From Paracoccaceae bacterium (GTDB taxonomy: Bacteria > Pseudomonadota > Alphaproteobacteria > Rhodobacterales > Rhodobacteraceae), in NCBI GenBank assembly GCA_020637675.1, contig JACKKD010000001.1, forward strand, positions 124,001 to 188,000: a stretch of DNA of 64,000 nt, given 5' to 3'. The position numbers and the translations under genes were made by a program. Every line of letters starts with the position of its first letter. Position 1 is the first letter of the stretch. The notes beneath the pieces are model-generated. The model was not told the origin of the DNA. It made no database searches and was given only the letters and a program-made list of their open reading frames with translations. Shown one piece after another: positions 1-10,031 of the stretch.

Positions 1-1
1 T

Positions 2-850
2 CTCGGCGCGCTCGACCGCTTCGGCGCCCGGCTGACCGCCCGCAACGCCCGCGATCTTGCCCCTGTTCCGGTCCATGGCCTGCCCTCCGAACTGCTGCCT
101 CTCGCCGGAACGCTGAACGCCCTTCTCGCCCGCCTGCGCGGCGCCTTCGAGGCCGAGCGCAGCTTCGCGGCCAATGTCGCGCACGAACTCAGGACGCCGC
201 TTGCCGGCGCCATCGCGCAGGCGCAGCGGATCGGGACCGAGAGCGCCGAAGGCGCGGTCCGTTCGCGGGCGGGAGAGATCGAGGCGACGCTGAAGCGCCT
301 CGCCCGCGTCTGCGAACGGCTCCTGCAGCTTGCCCGGGCGGAGGGCGGACGGCTCAGGCTCGACCAGCCGGCGGATCTCCGCCCCGTCGCCCGCATCCTC
401 GTGGAAGACATCGGCCAGACGCTGCGCCCCGACCGCATCGGCCTGACGCTTCCCGACCGGCCGGTCATGTCGGACCTCGATCCGGATGCCTTTGCCATCC
501 TCTGCCGCAACCTCGTCGAGAACGCGCTGCGCCACGGAGACCCCTCCGGGCCGGTCGCGGTGACGCTGGCCGAGGACGGGACCCTCACCGTGGCGAATGC
601 GGGGCCCGCCGTACCGGCCGAGGCCCTCGCCCGCCTGACGGCGCGGTTCGAACGCGGCGGGTCGGCGACGGACGGCAGCGGCCTCGGCCTCGCCATCGTC
701 TCGGCCATCGCCGAGCGCATCGGCAGCCCGCTGGTGCTTCGCTCGCCGCGGCCGGGGCAGGACGCCGGCTTCGAGGCGAGCGTCAGGCTACCGGTCCAGG
801 GCGAAAGCCGGGCCGGTCAGCGCGCGCCCCAGGTATCGGACAGGCGATAG
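2..850 (+). CDS. Sensor histidine kinase, C-terminal part (5' end outside window)
   Basis: The reading frame is open from the first base, so the N-terminal sensor part is missing. The visible 282 residues hold an H-box ([12 protein letters not shown], phosphoacceptor His codon at 182-184), a dimerisation helix, an N-box ([10 protein letters not shown]) and a G-box ([12 protein letters not shown]). This is a complete HisKA plus HATPase_c transmitter of the QseC/TctE type. It should autophosphorylate and pass phosphate to a response regulator that would lie upstream, outside the window. Its 3' end overlaps the stop of the convergent proline-racemase-family gene by 34 bp. The sensed ligand cannot be judged from this part. 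Confidence 0.9.
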   Translation, partial: LGALDRFGARLTARNARDLAPVPVHGLPSELLPLAGTLNALLARLRGAFEAERSFAANVAHELRTPLAGAIAQAQRIGTESAEGAVRSRAGEIEATLKRLARVCERLLQLARAEGGRLRLDQPADLRPVARILVEDIGQTLRPDRIGLTLPDRPVMSDLDPDAFAILCRNLVENALRHGDPSGPVAVTLAEDGTLTVANAGPAVPAEALARLTARFERGGSATDGSGLGLAIVSAIAERIGSPLVLRSPRPGQDAGFEASVRLPVQGESRAGQRAPQVSDRR

Positions 851-1845
851 CCCTCCGGCCATGGGTCGGAGGGGTCCAGCATGTGCTGGTGGATGCCGGT
901 GACCCAGCCGCGACCGGATATCTCGGGCAGGATCGCGGGTTGGCCGCCGACCGTCGTCGTCCCGAGGATGCGGCCCCGGAAGGTCGAGCCGATCAGCGAG
1001 ACCGCCGTCAGCCGGTCCTCCATCCCCATCTCGCCGCGCGCGTGCAGCACCGCCATCCGCGCCGAAAGTGCCGTGCCGGTGGGCGAGCGGTCGACCTTGC
1101 CGGGCCGGATCGCCACGGCGGCGCCGGCGCGCAGTTCCGTCCCCTCGCGCGTCACGGGCCCGGCGAAGAGGCAGAAGGAGAAGTGCCGCCAGTCCGGGTT
1201 CTCGGGATGGTGAAAGCCCAGTTGTTCCGTCCCCGCCCGGGTGATCCGCACGCCGAGCGTCGCGATGTCGTGCGCCTCGTCCGCGGTCAGGCCGAAACCG
1301 AGCGACCTGGCATCGACGAAGACGAAGCTGTCGCCGCCATAGGCGGTGTCCACGGTCAGCGTCCCGAGCCCCTCCACCTCCAGACGCGCATCGAGTTTCG
1401 CGGCGAAGCTCGGCAGGTTCTGGACGAATATCCGCTCAGCCTTGCCGTTGCGGCACTCCGCGCGCACCCGGACGAGTCCCCCCGGCGCCTCCAGCACCAG
1501 ATGTGTCTCGGGCTCGGTCATCGGCAGGATGCCGCTGTCGAGCAGCACCGTCGAGACGCAGATGGAGTTCGAGCCGGACATCGGCGGCGTGTCCTCCGGC
1601 TCCATGATGATGAAGGCGGCGTCGGCCTCGGGGTGCTTCGGCGGGACGAGCAGGTTGACATGGCGGAACACACCGCCGCGCGGCTCGTTCAGGACGAAGC
1701 TGCGCAGGACCCCGTCGCGGGCGATCCAGCGCGACTGTTCCCAGATCGTGTCTCCCGGCGGCGGGGTGACGCCGCCGACGATCACGTCGCCCACCTCGCC
1801 CTCGGCATGGGCGGATATCACATGGATCGTCTTGCTGGTTCGCAT
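817..1845 (-). CDS. Proline racemase family protein, probable trans-3-hydroxy-L-proline dehydratase
   Basis: A 342-residue proline racemase-fold protein. In this superfamily the catalytic pair decides the reaction: Cys/Cys in racemases and epimerases, Cys/Thr in trans-3-hydroxyproline dehydratases. Here the first position reads MSGSNSIC (Ser) and the second reads DRSPTGTA (Thr), so both cysteines are replaced and a dehydratase-like or altered reaction is likelier than epimerisation. ATG 1845 begins [20 protein letters not shown], the family N-terminus; longer in-frame starts add a basic stretch unlike the family. It is the last gene of the hydroxyproline operon, 7 bp after the aconitase-X gene. 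The dehydratase call is inferred from the Thr residue and the neighbours. Confidence 0.78.
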   Translation of the reverse strand: MRTSKTIHVISAHAEGEVGDVIVGGVTPPPGDTIWEQSRWIARDGVLRSFVLNEPRGGVFRHVNLLVPPKHPEADAAFIIMEPEDTPPMSGSNSICVSTVLLDSGILPMTEPETHLVLEAPGGLVRVRAECRNGKAERIFVQNLPSFAAKLDARLEVEGLGTLTVDTAYGGDSFVFVDARSLGFGLTADEAHDIATLGVRITRAGTEQLGFHHPENPDWRHFSFCLFAGPVTREGTELRAGAAVAIRPGKVDRSPTGTALSARMAVLHARGEMGMEDRLTAVSLIGSTFRGRILGTTTVGGQPAILPEISGRGWVTGIHQHMLDPSDPWPEGYRLSDTWGAR

Positions 1846-1852
1846 GGTGCCC

Positions 1853-3529
1853 TCATCGCAGCCAGTCGGGAAGCGTCTTCGCCGCGCGGCCGGTGACCGC
1901 AGCCTCGGCGCAGGCGGCAAGGCCGCCGAAGCGCAACGCGCGGCCGGAGAGGCCGGGGCCGTAGTGGGCGTATTTGCCGGAGTTCGTCATCAGGGCGCGC
2001 GTCGCGGCCGGAAAGACCGGTTCGGAGATCGAGCACCAGCAAAGATCGGGCAGCACCTGCGCGCCCGCATCGGTCAGCCGCGCGAGCGTCCCTTCGGCCG
2101 CCGCCTCTGCGATCACCGCGCGCCCGGCGGTGACGATCAGGGGGATGGCCGCGCGCCGGCCCGCCATCGCGTCGGCGAGCGCGCGGCATTCCAGGATCGA
2201 GGCATGCGGGCTGCCGATCGCGATCAGTTCCACCTCCTCCGGCCCGTCGTTCAGGGTGCGCCAGCCCGCGGCCATGTCGGCGCGGGTGATGCGGCCATGA
2301 TCGGCATCCCGGGCGACGCGCTGCGCCTCGGGCGTCACGCCCTCGACATGCAGCATCGGCGCGGCGGAAGTGGTGCCGAAGGCGGCGCAGAGCGCCTTGA
2401 GGTTTTCCGGCGAGGGCTGCGCCGCCGCCAGCCCGCGCAGAAGCGGGATGCGGTCCGGCGCCGCCTTGCCCGCAAGCCAGCCTATCAGCGGCCAGAAGGC
2501 ATCGTCGATCCCCTCGGGCAGGTCGATGTCGAGGATTCGCGCCGCCTGCCGGTTTTCGTCCAGATAGACGCCCGAGAGCGGCGCACGCCCCGTCATCGCG
2601 GTGAAAAGGTCCAGGAAGTCCGGGTGCTTGGCGGTGCGCGCACCGAGCACGCTGTTGGCATAGATCACCGCGTTCGATTCCGACCAGGCAATCAGTTCGC
2701 CCTCGGCAGGCGCGGTGTCGAGGAGATAGGGCGAGCAGGTGAAGGTCGGCTGGCAACCCATGCGCACATAGGCATCGGCCAGACGCTGCGCCGGGCCGCC
2801 GAAGACGGGCGGCACGCCCTGCGTGCGCCAGCCGGAATGATCGACCGAGATCGCGTTCATCGTGGTCGGGATGCGGACCTTCGCCCCCATGTCCGCCATC
2901 TTCTCGGCGAAGATCAGGTTGGCGGGGCTGGCATAGATGCAGCCGTCGATATGGCCCTGCGTCACCTCGACCAGCCGCGTTGCGCCCTGGTTCACCGCCA
3001 TGGCGCAGAGGATGCGCATGGCCTGCGCCGTGGCTTCGCCTTCTGCACCGTCCAGCATGGCGCGCTCATGGTCGGTCAGCTCCAACGCTCCGGTGGCCTG
3101 GGGGGCGACGGCGAGCGTCAGGCCGTCGGCCTCCAGCCCTTGCTCGGTGATGCGGGCGCGCTTGGCCTTGGCCAGCCGGGCATGCGCCTCCGGCGTCAGG
3201 CGCAGGACGGGCAGCGGCTTGCCGAACATGCCCGCCGCGATCATCGCGCCGAGGGTCACCACGTCCTCGGGCTCGGCAAAGACCAGCGCCGCCGGGGCAT
3301 GGCCGTTCAGCGCCATGTCGAGAAGGACGCCCGATCCGGTGCAGGATCCGCGCGTGCCGGGCATGACGAGGATGCGCCCGGCCATGGACTGCCCCGCCAG
3401 AGGGTGATGCACGTCGATCACCCGGCCCGTGGCCGGGTCGACCCCGCCCCAGAAGCTGAGCGGTTCGGAGCTGGCGAGGATCTCTCCGACGGCCCGGCCG
3501 GGAAGGATGAAGCGGGCGCTTTGGGTCAT
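1853..3529 (-). CDS. lhpI: Aconitase X (type I), probable cis-3-hydroxy-L-proline dehydratase
   Basis: 558 residues. The N-terminal ~130 residues are the small swivelling DUF126 domain ([14 protein letters not shown], then [12 protein letters not shown]); the rest is the aconitase-X catalytic domain with conserved elements such as [19 protein letters not shown] and the Cys-rich DLCWCSI near the C-terminus. Type I AcnX proteins with both domains fused are known to act as cis-3-hydroxy-L-proline dehydratases, giving pyrroline-2-carboxylate. The ATG overlaps the stop of the upstream epimerase gene (ATGA), indicating translational coupling. The neighbourhood of hydroxyproline epimerase and dehydrogenase genes supports this substrate. 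Gene symbol given by family analogy. Confidence 0.85.
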   Translation of the reverse strand: MTQSARFILPGRAVGEILASSEPLSFWGGVDPATGRVIDVHHPLAGQSMAGRILVMPGTRGSCTGSGVLLDMALNGHAPAALVFAEPEDVVTLGAMIAAGMFGKPLPVLRLTPEAHARLAKAKRARITEQGLEADGLTLAVAPQATGALELTDHERAMLDGAEGEATAQAMRILCAMAVNQGATRLVEVTQGHIDGCIYASPANLIFAEKMADMGAKVRIPTTMNAISVDHSGWRTQGVPPVFGGPAQRLADAYVRMGCQPTFTCSPYLLDTAPAEGELIAWSESNAVIYANSVLGARTAKHPDFLDLFTAMTGRAPLSGVYLDENRQAARILDIDLPEGIDDAFWPLIGWLAGKAAPDRIPLLRGLAAAQPSPENLKALCAAFGTTSAAPMLHVEGVTPEAQRVARDADHGRITRADMAAGWRTLNDGPEEVELIAIGSPHASILECRALADAMAGRRAAIPLIVTAGRAVIAEAAAEGTLARLTDAGAQVLPDLCWCSISEPVFPAATRALMTNSGKYAHYGPGLSGRALRFGGLAACAEAAVTGRAAKTLPDWLR

Positions 3530-4527
3530 TTCACCACGAACCCGTGCGCGAAGGGATCGCGGTCGTCGATGAAGATGGTGTTGTAGCCTGTCATCCGCGC
3601 CCAGCCCGCGATGCTCGGAACGATCGCATCGCGGGCGGCAACCGTCGTGGCCGCCTCCACCCGTCCCTTGAAGATCGAGCCGATGATGCTCTCGTGCCAG
3701 AACTCGTCGCCGGGGCGCAGCCTGCCCTTGGCGGCAAGCTGGGCCATCCGTGCCGAGGTGCCGGTGCCGCACGGGCTGCGGTCGATGGCCTTTTCGCCGT
3801 AGAACACCGCGTTGCGCGCGTGCGCCCCCGCGACGGTCGGCGCACCCGTCCACTGGATGTGGCTGAGGCCGCGGATTTCCGGATGCTCGGGGTGGACGAA
3901 GTCGTATTTCTCGTTCAGCGCCCGGCGCAGCTTCGGCGACCAGCCGACCAGCTCGCCCGCGGTGTGGTCTGCCATGTCGCGGAAGTTCTTCTGGGGCTCG
4001 ACGATGGCGTAGAAGTTGCCGCCATAGGCCACGTCCACCACGATCTCGCCCAAACCCTCCACCTCGGCCGTCAGTCCTTCCGCGTAGAGGAACGAGGGCA
4101 CGTTGGTCAGCCGCACCTCCTCGACGAAGCGGCCCTCCTGGCGGTAGCTGATGTCGACCTTGCCGGCCGGCGCGTCGATGGAAAGCCGGCCAGGCTCGCG
4201 CGGCGTGATGAGGCCGTTCTCGATCGCCATGGTGATCGTGCCGATGGTGCCGTGGCCGCACATCGGCAGGCAGCCCGAGGTCTCGATGAAGAGCACGGCG
4301 ACGTCGCAGTCGGGGCGCGTCGGCGGATAGAGGATGGAGCCCGACATCATGTCGTGCCCGCGCGGCTCGTACATGAGGCCCGTGCGGATCCAGTCGAACT
4401 CGCGCAGGAAATGCGCCCGGCGTTCCAGCATGGTCGCCCCTTCCAGACGCGGCCCGCCGCCCGAGACAAGGCGCACCGGATTGCCACAGGTATGGCCGTC
4501 GATGCAGGAGAAGGTATGGGTCGCCAT
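3526..4527 (-). CDS. lhpA: 4-hydroxyproline 2-epimerase
   Basis: 333 residues, the usual length for hydroxyproline epimerases. Both catalytic cysteines are present, in MCGHGTIG (about residue 90) and [11 protein letters not shown] (about residue 250), the Cys/Cys pair expected of epimerases and racemases. The enzyme should convert trans-4-hydroxy-L-proline to cis-4-hydroxy-D-proline, the first step of the L-hydroxyproline pathway. It lies 3 bp downstream of the FAD dehydrogenase gene that would oxidise the D-isomer, and overlaps the aconitase-X start by 4 bp. Proline racemase activity cannot be excluded from sequence alone, but context favours hydroxyproline. Confidence 0.9.
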   Translation of the reverse strand: MATHTFSCIDGHTCGNPVRLVSGGGPRLEGATMLERRAHFLREFDWIRTGLMYEPRGHDMMSGSILYPPTRPDCDVAVLFIETSGCLPMCGHGTIGTITMAIENGLITPREPGRLSIDAPAGKVDISYRQEGRFVEEVRLTNVPSFLYAEGLTAEVEGLGEIVVDVAYGGNFYAIVEPQKNFRDMADHTAGELVGWSPKLRRALNEKYDFVHPEHPEIRGLSHIQWTGAPTVAGAHARNAVFYGEKAIDRSPCGTGTSARMAQLAAKGRLRPGDEFWHESIIGSIFKGRVEAATTVAARDAIVPSIAGWARMTGYNTIFIDDRDPFAHGFVVK

Positions 4528-4530
4528 GGG

Positions 4531-5769
4531 TCAGAACCTTTGCGCGGAAAAAGGGGTGAGGTCGAGCGGCGGCGGCCGCCCGTCGAGAAGGTCGGCCACC
4601 AGACGGGCGGTGCCGGCGGATTGCGTCTGGCCGAGATGGCCGTGGCCGAAGGCGTGGATCACATGCGGCGATCCGCGGGACGGGCCGATGACCGGCAGCG
4701 TGTCGGGCAGCGAGGGACGGAAACCCATCCACTGAACGCCGCCTTCGGGCCTGAGACCGGGCAGGAACGCCTGCGCCTTCCGCAGCATCGCCTCGGCCCG
4801 CCGGAAGTTCGGCGGCAGCGAAAGGCCCCCCAGTTCCACAGCCCCGCCCACGCGAATCCCGGTCGAGAGCCGCGTGACGACGAAGCCGTGCCCGCCGAAG
4901 GTGATCTGCGTCCGCAGGTCGAAGGCCGCAAGCGGCAGCGTGGTGTTGTAGCCGCGCTCCGTCTCCAGCGGCACCCGGTCGCCAAGCTGTGCCGCAAGCC
5001 GGTGCGAATGTGCGCCGGCGGCCAGGACCACGCGCGCCACGGTGTGCTCCTTCCCGTCGGCGAGCCGAAGCGACACCCCGTCGCCGTCGGGGCGCAGGCC
5101 CGCCACCTCGGCCCGCTCGATCCGCCCGCCTCCGGACAGGAACCGCTCGGCCAGGGCGAGGACGTAGAGCTTCGGGTCGGCGATGGAATACCAGCCGGGC
5201 GTGAAGGTGCCGTGGGTGAAGCGGGGACTGAGGCCGGGCTGGATTTCCGCCATCCCCGCCGCGTCGAGATGGCGGAAAGCGATCCCGTGTTCCTCCCGCG
5301 CCTTCCAGCCGGCCAGCGAGGCGCGGAACTCGGCAGCGCCCTCGTAGACCTGCAGGTTGCCCTCCTTGCGCAGCATCGGGAGCGTGCCGGCGGCTTCCAT
5401 GAAGGGTTCGAGCTCGGACTTCGAGAGGTCCATCAGCGCGGTCTGGGCGACGGTGGACCGGCGCACCTGCGCCGGCGCGCAGGCGCGCCAGAACCGGAAC
5501 ATCCAGGGCGCGATCCTCGGCGCATAGGCCGGCGGCACGGACAGCGGCCCGAGCGGGTCGAGCAGCCACTTCGGCGCCTTGCGCAGGATACCCGGCGAGG
5601 CGAGCGGCAGGATGTCGGTAAACGCGAAGGCCCCCGCCGTGCCGGCCGAGGCCCCGGCCGCCGGTCCTTCGCGGTCGAGGACGGTGACGACGTGCCCGCG
5701 CGCCTGTGCCACCAATGCGATGGACAGACCGATGACCCCGGCCCCGATGACGATCACCTGCGTTGTCAT
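4531..5769 (-). CDS. FAD-dependent D-amino acid dehydrogenase, probable D-hydroxyproline dehydrogenase
   Basis: 412 residues, DadA-type DAO family. The N-terminus has the FAD Rossmann motif [12 protein letters not shown] followed by the acidic end of strand 2 (VTVLDRE). The C-terminal DAO signature includes LPVIGPS and [16 protein letters not shown], typical of DadA-like dehydrogenases. It would oxidise cis-4-hydroxy-D-proline to pyrroline-4-hydroxy-2-carboxylate, passing electrons to the respiratory chain. The gene sits between the ABC transporter ATPase gene (14 bp upstream) and the epimerase gene in one operon. General D-amino acid dehydrogenase activity is the alternative. Confidence 0.85.
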   Translation of the reverse strand: MTTQVIVIGAGVIGLSIALVAQARGHVVTVLDREGPAAGASAGTAGAFAFTDILPLASPGILRKAPKWLLDPLGPLSVPPAYAPRIAPWMFRFWRACAPAQVRRSTVAQTALMDLSKSELEPFMEAAGTLPMLRKEGNLQVYEGAAEFRASLAGWKAREEHGIAFRHLDAAGMAEIQPGLSPRFTHGTFTPGWYSIADPKLYVLALAERFLSGGGRIERAEVAGLRPDGDGVSLRLADGKEHTVARVVLAAGAHSHRLAAQLGDRVPLETERGYNTTLPLAAFDLRTQITFGGHGFVVTRLSTGIRVGGAVELGGLSLPPNFRRAEAMLRKAQAFLPGLRPEGGVQWMGFRPSLPDTLPVIGPSRGSPHVIHAFGHGHLGQTQSAGTARLVADLLDGRPPPLDLTPFSAQRF

Positions 5770-5782
5770 TTCCGATCCGGTC

Positions 5783-6505
5783 TCAGTGCGTGGCCGCCAG
5801 GAACTTCCGCAACTCCGGATCCTTCGGCGCCCCGAACAACTCTTCCGGCGGCGCGATCTCCGCCATCACACCCTTGTCGAAAAATGCCACCCGATCAGAT
5901 ACCTCCCGGGCAAACTTCATCTCGTGCGTGACGCAGATCATCGTCATGCCTTCCGAGGCCAGCATCCTCAGCGTGTCGAGCACCTCGCCCACGAGTTGCG
6001 GGTCAAGCGCCGAGGTCACCTCGTCGAAGAGCATGTAGTCCGGCGACATGCCGAGCGCCCTGGCAATCGCCATCCGCTGCTGCTGCCCACCCGAGAGCCG
6101 CGAGGGGTAGACGTTCAGCTTGTCGGACAGCCCGACATGTTTCAGTTGCCGGACCGCCTCGGCCTCGGCTTCGGCCTTTGACCGTTTCAACACCTTCACC
6201 TGTGCCAGCATGACGTTCTCGATCACCGTGAGATGCGGGAAGGCGTTCCACTGCTGGAAGACGATCCCGATCTTCCGGCGCAGCTTGTTGAGGTCGGTCG
6301 TCTTGGCGTGGACCTCGATCCCGTCGACGACGATGCGTCCGGAGTCGATCGGTTCCAACCCGTTGATGCAGGTCAGAAGTGTCGACTTGCCCGAACCCGA
6401 TCCCCCGATGACGGTAAGAACCTCGCCCTTCTGGACCGTGAGGTTGATCCCCTTGAGAACTTCGAGCGGGCCGAAGGACTTGCGGACGTTCTCGATCTCA
6501 ATCAT
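5783..6505 (-). CDS. Polar amino acid ABC transporter ATP-binding protein
   Basis: 240 residues, the GlnQ/HisP size class. Walker A is GGSGSGKST (about residue 34), the ABC signature LSGGQQQR, Walker B MLFDEVTSALD, and a switch His in CVTHEM. It powers import by the two permeases encoded just upstream; its start overlaps the preceding permease stop by 8 bp. Genomic position next to hydroxyproline enzymes suggests (hydroxy)proline or a related amino acid as cargo. The substrate is inferred from context only. Confidence 0.93.
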   Translation of the reverse strand: MIEIENVRKSFGPLEVLKGINLTVQKGEVLTVIGGSGSGKSTLLTCINGLEPIDSGRIVVDGIEVHAKTTDLNKLRRKIGIVFQQWNAFPHLTVIENVMLAQVKVLKRSKAEAEAEAVRQLKHVGLSDKLNVYPSRLSGGQQQRMAIARALGMSPDYMLFDEVTSALDPQLVGEVLDTLRMLASEGMTMICVTHEMKFAREVSDRVAFFDKGVMAEIAPPEELFGAPKDPELRKFLAATH

Positions 6506-7151
6506 TGGACCACCGTCTTTCGAGGTACCCGCCGAGCCGTGCGACGGGGAAGGAGATGACGAAGTAGAACAGGCCGCAGATCATCAGCAGGAACAGCGGT
6601 TCCTGCAGGCGCGTGATCAGGATCTGCGTCGATTTCAGCAGCTCGACGACCTGCACGATGAACACCAGCGCCGAATCCTTCATGACGCCGAGCGCGAGCC
6701 CGATCCACGACGGCAGCGCGACCCTCGTGGCCAGCGGCAGGACGATCGAACGCATGTCCTGGCCCCAGGTCATGCCGAGCGACCGCGCGGCGCGGCGCAG
6801 GGTCTGCGGCACCGACTCGATCCCGCCGCGCACGATCTCGGCGCAGTAGGCCGACGTGTAGAGCGACAGCACCCCGCAGGCGATCGTGAACCCCGAGACC
6901 CGGATGCCGAGCACGGTCGTGACGAAGGCATTGGCCAGAACCAGCTGGATCAGCAGCGGGATGGAGCGGAAGACGTCGAGAACGAAGGTCAGGGGCGCGG
7001 CCCACCACGGGCCGACCTGGTAGCGGAAGACGCCGAAGAGGATGCCGAGCAGCGTGCCGAACAGGACCGAGATGCCGGTGACGATCAGGGTCATCCCCGC
7101 CCCTTTGGCGAGGAAGACAAGGTCGTTTGCGGTCAGTGCGGTATCGAACAT
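6498..7151 (-). CDS. Polar amino acid ABC transporter permease
   Basis: 217 residues of the HisM/GlnP family. Several hydrophobic segments surround the cytoplasmic EAA-type loop, here around SVPQTLRRAARSLGMTWGQD, which contacts the ATPase. It forms a heterodimeric channel with the permease encoded 9 bp upstream and overlaps the ATPase start. Length and topology are normal for the family. Confidence 0.92.
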   Translation of the reverse strand: MFDTALTANDLVFLAKGAGMTLIVTGISVLFGTLLGILFGVFRYQVGPWWAAPLTFVLDVFRSIPLLIQLVLANAFVTTVLGIRVSGFTIACGVLSLYTSAYCAEIVRGGIESVPQTLRRAARSLGMTWGQDMRSIVLPLATRVALPSWIGLALGVMKDSALVFIVQVVELLKSTQILITRLQEPLFLLMICGLFYFVISFPVARLGGYLERRWSND

Positions 7152-7160
7152 CGCCCCCTC

Positions 7161-7826
7161 TCAGTACCGGAACAGCCGCGCCGCGAGCAGGCGGGCCGTG
7201 AGGGTGATCACCTTGGTGATCAGGTAGAAGATCACCGCTGCCATGGCGAAGAATTCGAAGGTGCGGAAGGTCCGCGCGTTCAACTCGCTCGTGACGCCGT
7301 AAAGGTCGGTGTTCATCGCCACGACGGCACCGAGCGACGTCATCAGGATCGCCCAGACCATCTGGTTCGTCATCGGCAGGAAGGAAATCCGCAGCATCTG
7401 CGGCATGACCACGCTGCCGAAGGCCTGCCCGGCGGACATGCCGAGCGAGCGCGCGGCGCGGGCCTGGGTGTCGGGGATCGCCTTCAGCGCACCCCGGAAG
7501 TTCTCGGCCAGGTAGCCCGCGTTGTTGAAGGTGATGCCGATGAGGAGCGAGAGATAGGGCGACAGGTGGATGCCGAAGCTGCCGAGCCCGAAGTGCACCA
7601 TGTAGATCTGGAAGAGCGCGGGCGTGTTTCGCGCGATCTCGACCCAGGTGGTCGCCACCGCGGCAAGGAGCCGCCGGCCCGAGAGCCGGAACACGGTCAG
7701 GACAATCGCGACCACGATTCCGACGGCCATCGAGAGGATGGCGATCTCCATCGTGACGAGCGCCCCTTCCAGCATCTGCGGAAGCGAGTTGAGCGCCTGT
7801 CCCCAGCGGAAGTTGTAGTTGAACAT
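7161..7826 (-). CDS. Polar amino acid ABC transporter permease
   Basis: 221 residues, second HisQ/GlnP-type permease. Hydrophobic segments flank the EAA-like loop with AIPDTQARAARSLGMSAGQA, nearly the same as in the partner permease. The gene follows the binding-protein gene after a 66-bp gap and precedes the other permease by 9 bp. The operon order (binding protein, permease, permease, ATPase) is standard for amino acid importers. Confidence 0.92.
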   Translation of the reverse strand: MFNYNFRWGQALNSLPQMLEGALVTMEIAILSMAVGIVVAIVLTVFRLSGRRLLAAVATTWVEIARNTPALFQIYMVHFGLGSFGIHLSPYLSLLIGITFNNAGYLAENFRGALKAIPDTQARAARSLGMSAGQAFGSVVMPQMLRISFLPMTNQMVWAILMTSLGAVVAMNTDLYGVTSELNARTFRTFEFFAMAAVIFYLITKVITLTARLLAARLFRY

Positions 7827-7892
7827 GACCGTGCCTGCCCGCGGACATGGGGTGATGCGGGATCATACCCGCATCACCCGGGGAAGCCTACC

Positions 7893-8702
7893 TCAGCGAT
7901 AGACGCCCTTGATCGTGAGATCGGCGGGTTCGCCTTCGCCGACCCACTTCTTGTAGAGCTCGGCGTAGCGGCCGGTGCGGACCTGCTGGTTGATGAACAG
8001 GTTCATGTAGTTGATCAGGCCGTATTCCTCGCGCAGCGTGATCAGCGCCACGTAGTCCGGCACCATCGGCGCCTTGTCGACGATCTTGATGCCGGGGAAG
8101 TTGCCCGATTTGACGTTGGCCTCGGCGACCTCGACGGTCGAGACGGTTGCGTCGAGTTGACCCTGGCTCAGCGCCAGGAAGACGTCGGCCTGGTTCTGGT
8201 AGGGACGGAACTCGCCCTCGCCCCATTCCTTCACCTTGCCTTCGAGCCAGATCGCCTCGTAGGTGCCCGCGGTAGCGCCCACGACCTTGCCCTTCATGCC
8301 TTCCCAGTCGCTCATCTCGACCTTCTCGTTGGCCACGACGGCATTCTCGAAGGAGTAGTAGGGGATCGTGAATCCGACCGTCCTGGCCCGCTCCAGCGTA
8401 TCGGAGGTGGAGGCGACGGCAACGTCGACATTGCCGGACATCAGCGCCGGGATCCGCTCCGGGAAGGTGGTCTCGACGACCTCGGCCGTGACGCCGAGCG
8501 CCGCGGCGAGATCGTTGCAGTAGTCGACGTCGAATCCGATCGGATTGTTCTGCGCATCGCGCGAGCCCATCGGCGGGAAGTCGAGCACGACGGCGCAGCG
8601 CAGCGTGCCCGAAGCGATGATGTCGTCGAGCTTGTCGGCCTGCGCGGGCAGGGCGACAGCCGTCGCGGCGATGGCCCAAGCGGCAAGGATCGATGTCTTC
8701 AT
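7893..8702 (-). CDS. Periplasmic amino acid-binding protein of the hydroxyproline-cluster ABC transporter
   Basis: 269 residues, bacterial solute-binding family 3. A Sec signal peptide (MKTSILAAWAIAATAVALPAQA) is followed by the family-3 start DDIIASGTLRCAVVLDFPPMG and the GFDVDYCNDLAAALGV element. It captures the ligand in the periplasm for the two permeases and ATPase encoded downstream. It is the first gene of the minus-strand hydroxyproline operon, so its promoter must lie in 8703-8936. Ligand identity is inferred from the operon. Confidence 0.92.
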   Translation of the reverse strand: MKTSILAAWAIAATAVALPAQADKLDDIIASGTLRCAVVLDFPPMGSRDAQNNPIGFDVDYCNDLAAALGVTAEVVETTFPERIPALMSGNVDVAVASTSDTLERARTVGFTIPYYSFENAVVANEKVEMSDWEGMKGKVVGATAGTYEAIWLEGKVKEWGEGEFRPYQNQADVFLALSQGQLDATVSTVEVAEANVKSGNFPGIKIVDKAPMVPDYVALITLREEYGLINYMNLFINQQVRTGRYAELYKKWVGEGEPADLTIKGVYR

Positions 8703-8936
8703 GGTTCACTCCCTGGGTTGAAGATTATGATTCCCTCATGTTCAGACTATCCTGCCTGCGCCGCGACAAATCAATCGAAATATACAAGAATTATACAAGA
8801 TACCCGCCCGACATCCGGGGCGACGGTTCGGGCACACCGGTGCGGCCCGCCGTTTCCGGAACCGACTTGCCTGCCTGTGCACATCATGTATGCAGTAGGC
8901 CGACCATCCCGATGTGACGGCAACAGGAGGCAGCGC
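8703..8936. promoter_or_regulatory. Divergent promoter region with an 11-bp-period direct repeat
   Basis: This 234-bp spacer separates the minus-strand transporter operon from the plus-strand reductase gene. It contains a direct repeat of TATACAAGA at 8781-8789 and 8792-8800, one helical turn apart; read on the minus strand it includes a perfect TATAAT hexamer. A TTTGTCG half-site (minus strand, 8764-8770) resembles the half-site of the GntR operator candidate at 11074. Binding of any regulator is inference. Confidence 0.45.
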
Positions 8937-9968
8937 ATGAGCCAGACACTCTCCGTCCCGGCCCTTCAGGACCGGGTCGAGGCAATTCTCCGGCGCGCGG
9001 GGATGAACGACGTTCAATCGACGGCGCTCGCCCGCGTGATCACCGCGGGCGAACGCGACGGCTGCAAGTCGCATGGCATCTACCGCATCGAGGGCAGTCT
9101 GCGCACGCTGAAGGCCGGCAAGGTCCGGGGCGACGCACGCCCCGAGATCGCAGCCTCGACGAGCCGGGGAATTGTCAGGGTCGATGCGCGGGGCGGCTTC
9201 TCCAACCCTGCCTTCGACATGGGGCTTCCGCTCTTGGCCGAGCGCGCGCGGGAACTCGGGCTCGCGGCGCTTGTAGTCAACGACTGCACCCATTTCGCCG
9301 CGCTCTGGCCGGAGGTGGAGGCGATCACCGACCACGGGCTCGCGGGGCTGGTGATGTGCCCGAGCTATGCCTCGGTCGCGCCGACGGGCGGGAAAAGCCC
9401 GCTGCTCGGCACCAATCCCATCGCCTTCGGCTGGCCCCGCCCCGGACAGCCGCCCTATGTCTTCGACTTCGCCACCTCGGTCGTGGCGCGCGGCGAGATC
9501 GAGTTGCACCGGCGCGCGGGACAGCCCCTGCCCGAAGGCTGGGCCATCGACGCCGACGGGCAACCGACGACCGATCCGGCCGCCGCGCTTGCCGGCGCCA
9601 TGCTGCCCTTCGGGGGTCACAAGGGCTCCGCCATCGGCACGATGATCGAGCTTCTCGCGGGCGTGATGATCGGCGACCTGACCAGCCCCGAGGTGCTCGA
9701 CATCCTCGGCGCCACGACGCTGGCGCCGATGCACGGCGAACTGATCCTCGCGCTCTCCCCCGCGGCCTTCGCAGCCGGGCGCCGGGGCGACCCCTTCGCC
9801 CGCGCCGAGCGTCTGTTCGAGGCGATCAAGGGCCAGGGTGCCCGCCTGCCTTCCGAACGGAGGTTCGCCGCCCGGGCCCGCGCCCTGAGCGAGGGCGTCA
9901 CCCTGACCGAGGCCGAGGCGGAGCAGCTCGACCGGCTGCTTGCGCGCGGCCTCGATGCGGTGGACTGA
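8937..9968 (+). CDS. lhpD: Malate/L-lactate dehydrogenase family (Ldh2) protein, probable delta1-pyrroline-2-carboxylate reductase
   Basis: 343 residues, Ldh2/YlbC/DpkA family. An AGGAGG Shine-Dalgarno sequence at 8925-8930 lies 6 bp before the ATG. Family motifs include ERDGCKSHGIYRIEG near residue 40, the GTNPIAFG element and the FGGHKGSAIGTMIELL nicotinamide-binding segment. In hydroxyproline gene clusters this family reduces pyrroline-2-carboxylate, the product of the 3-hydroxyproline dehydratases, to L-proline with NAD(P)H. It is divergent from the transporter operon and convergent with the DapA-family gene. Malate or lactate dehydrogenase activity is the alternative. Confidence 0.8.
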   Translation: MSQTLSVPALQDRVEAILRRAGMNDVQSTALARVITAGERDGCKSHGIYRIEGSLRTLKAGKVRGDARPEIAASTSRGIVRVDARGGFSNPAFDMGLPLLAERARELGLAALVVNDCTHFAALWPEVEAITDHGLAGLVMCPSYASVAPTGGKSPLLGTNPIAFGWPRPGQPPYVFDFATSVVARGEIELHRRAGQPLPEGWAIDADGQPTTDPAAALAGAMLPFGGHKGSAIGTMIELLAGVMIGDLTSPEVLDILGATTLAPMHGELILALSPAAFAAGRRGDPFARAERLFEAIKGQGARLPSERRFAARARALSEGVTLTEAEAEQLDRLLARGLDAVD

Positions 9969-9991
9969 CGGCGGCGGCCAGAGCGGCGGCG

Positions 9992-10011
9992 CGCCCCCCG
10001 TTCGGGGGGCG
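9992..10011. terminator. GC-rich hairpin between convergent genes
   Basis: CGCCCCCC (9992-9999), a GTTC loop and GGGGGGCG (10004-10011) form a perfect 8-bp stem between the ends of the convergent reductase and DapA-family genes. There is no T-run on either side, so intrinsic termination would be weak. It may serve both directions or protect the mRNA ends. Confidence 0.5.
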
Positions 10012-10031
10012 TCACGGGTTCTGCAACAGGC

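Noticed and set aside
3532..5569. Upstream extension of the aconitase-X frame by about 680 residues
   Set aside because: The extra part is out of frame with two well-supported genes and has no family features; the family start and ATGA overlap place the gene start at 3529.
6120..8936. Very long plus-strand open frame leading into the reductase gene
   Set aside because: It is the complement of the transporter genes and is rich in Arg, Glu, Asp and His as GC-rich antisense frames are; the reductase begins at ATG 8937 with AGGAGG.
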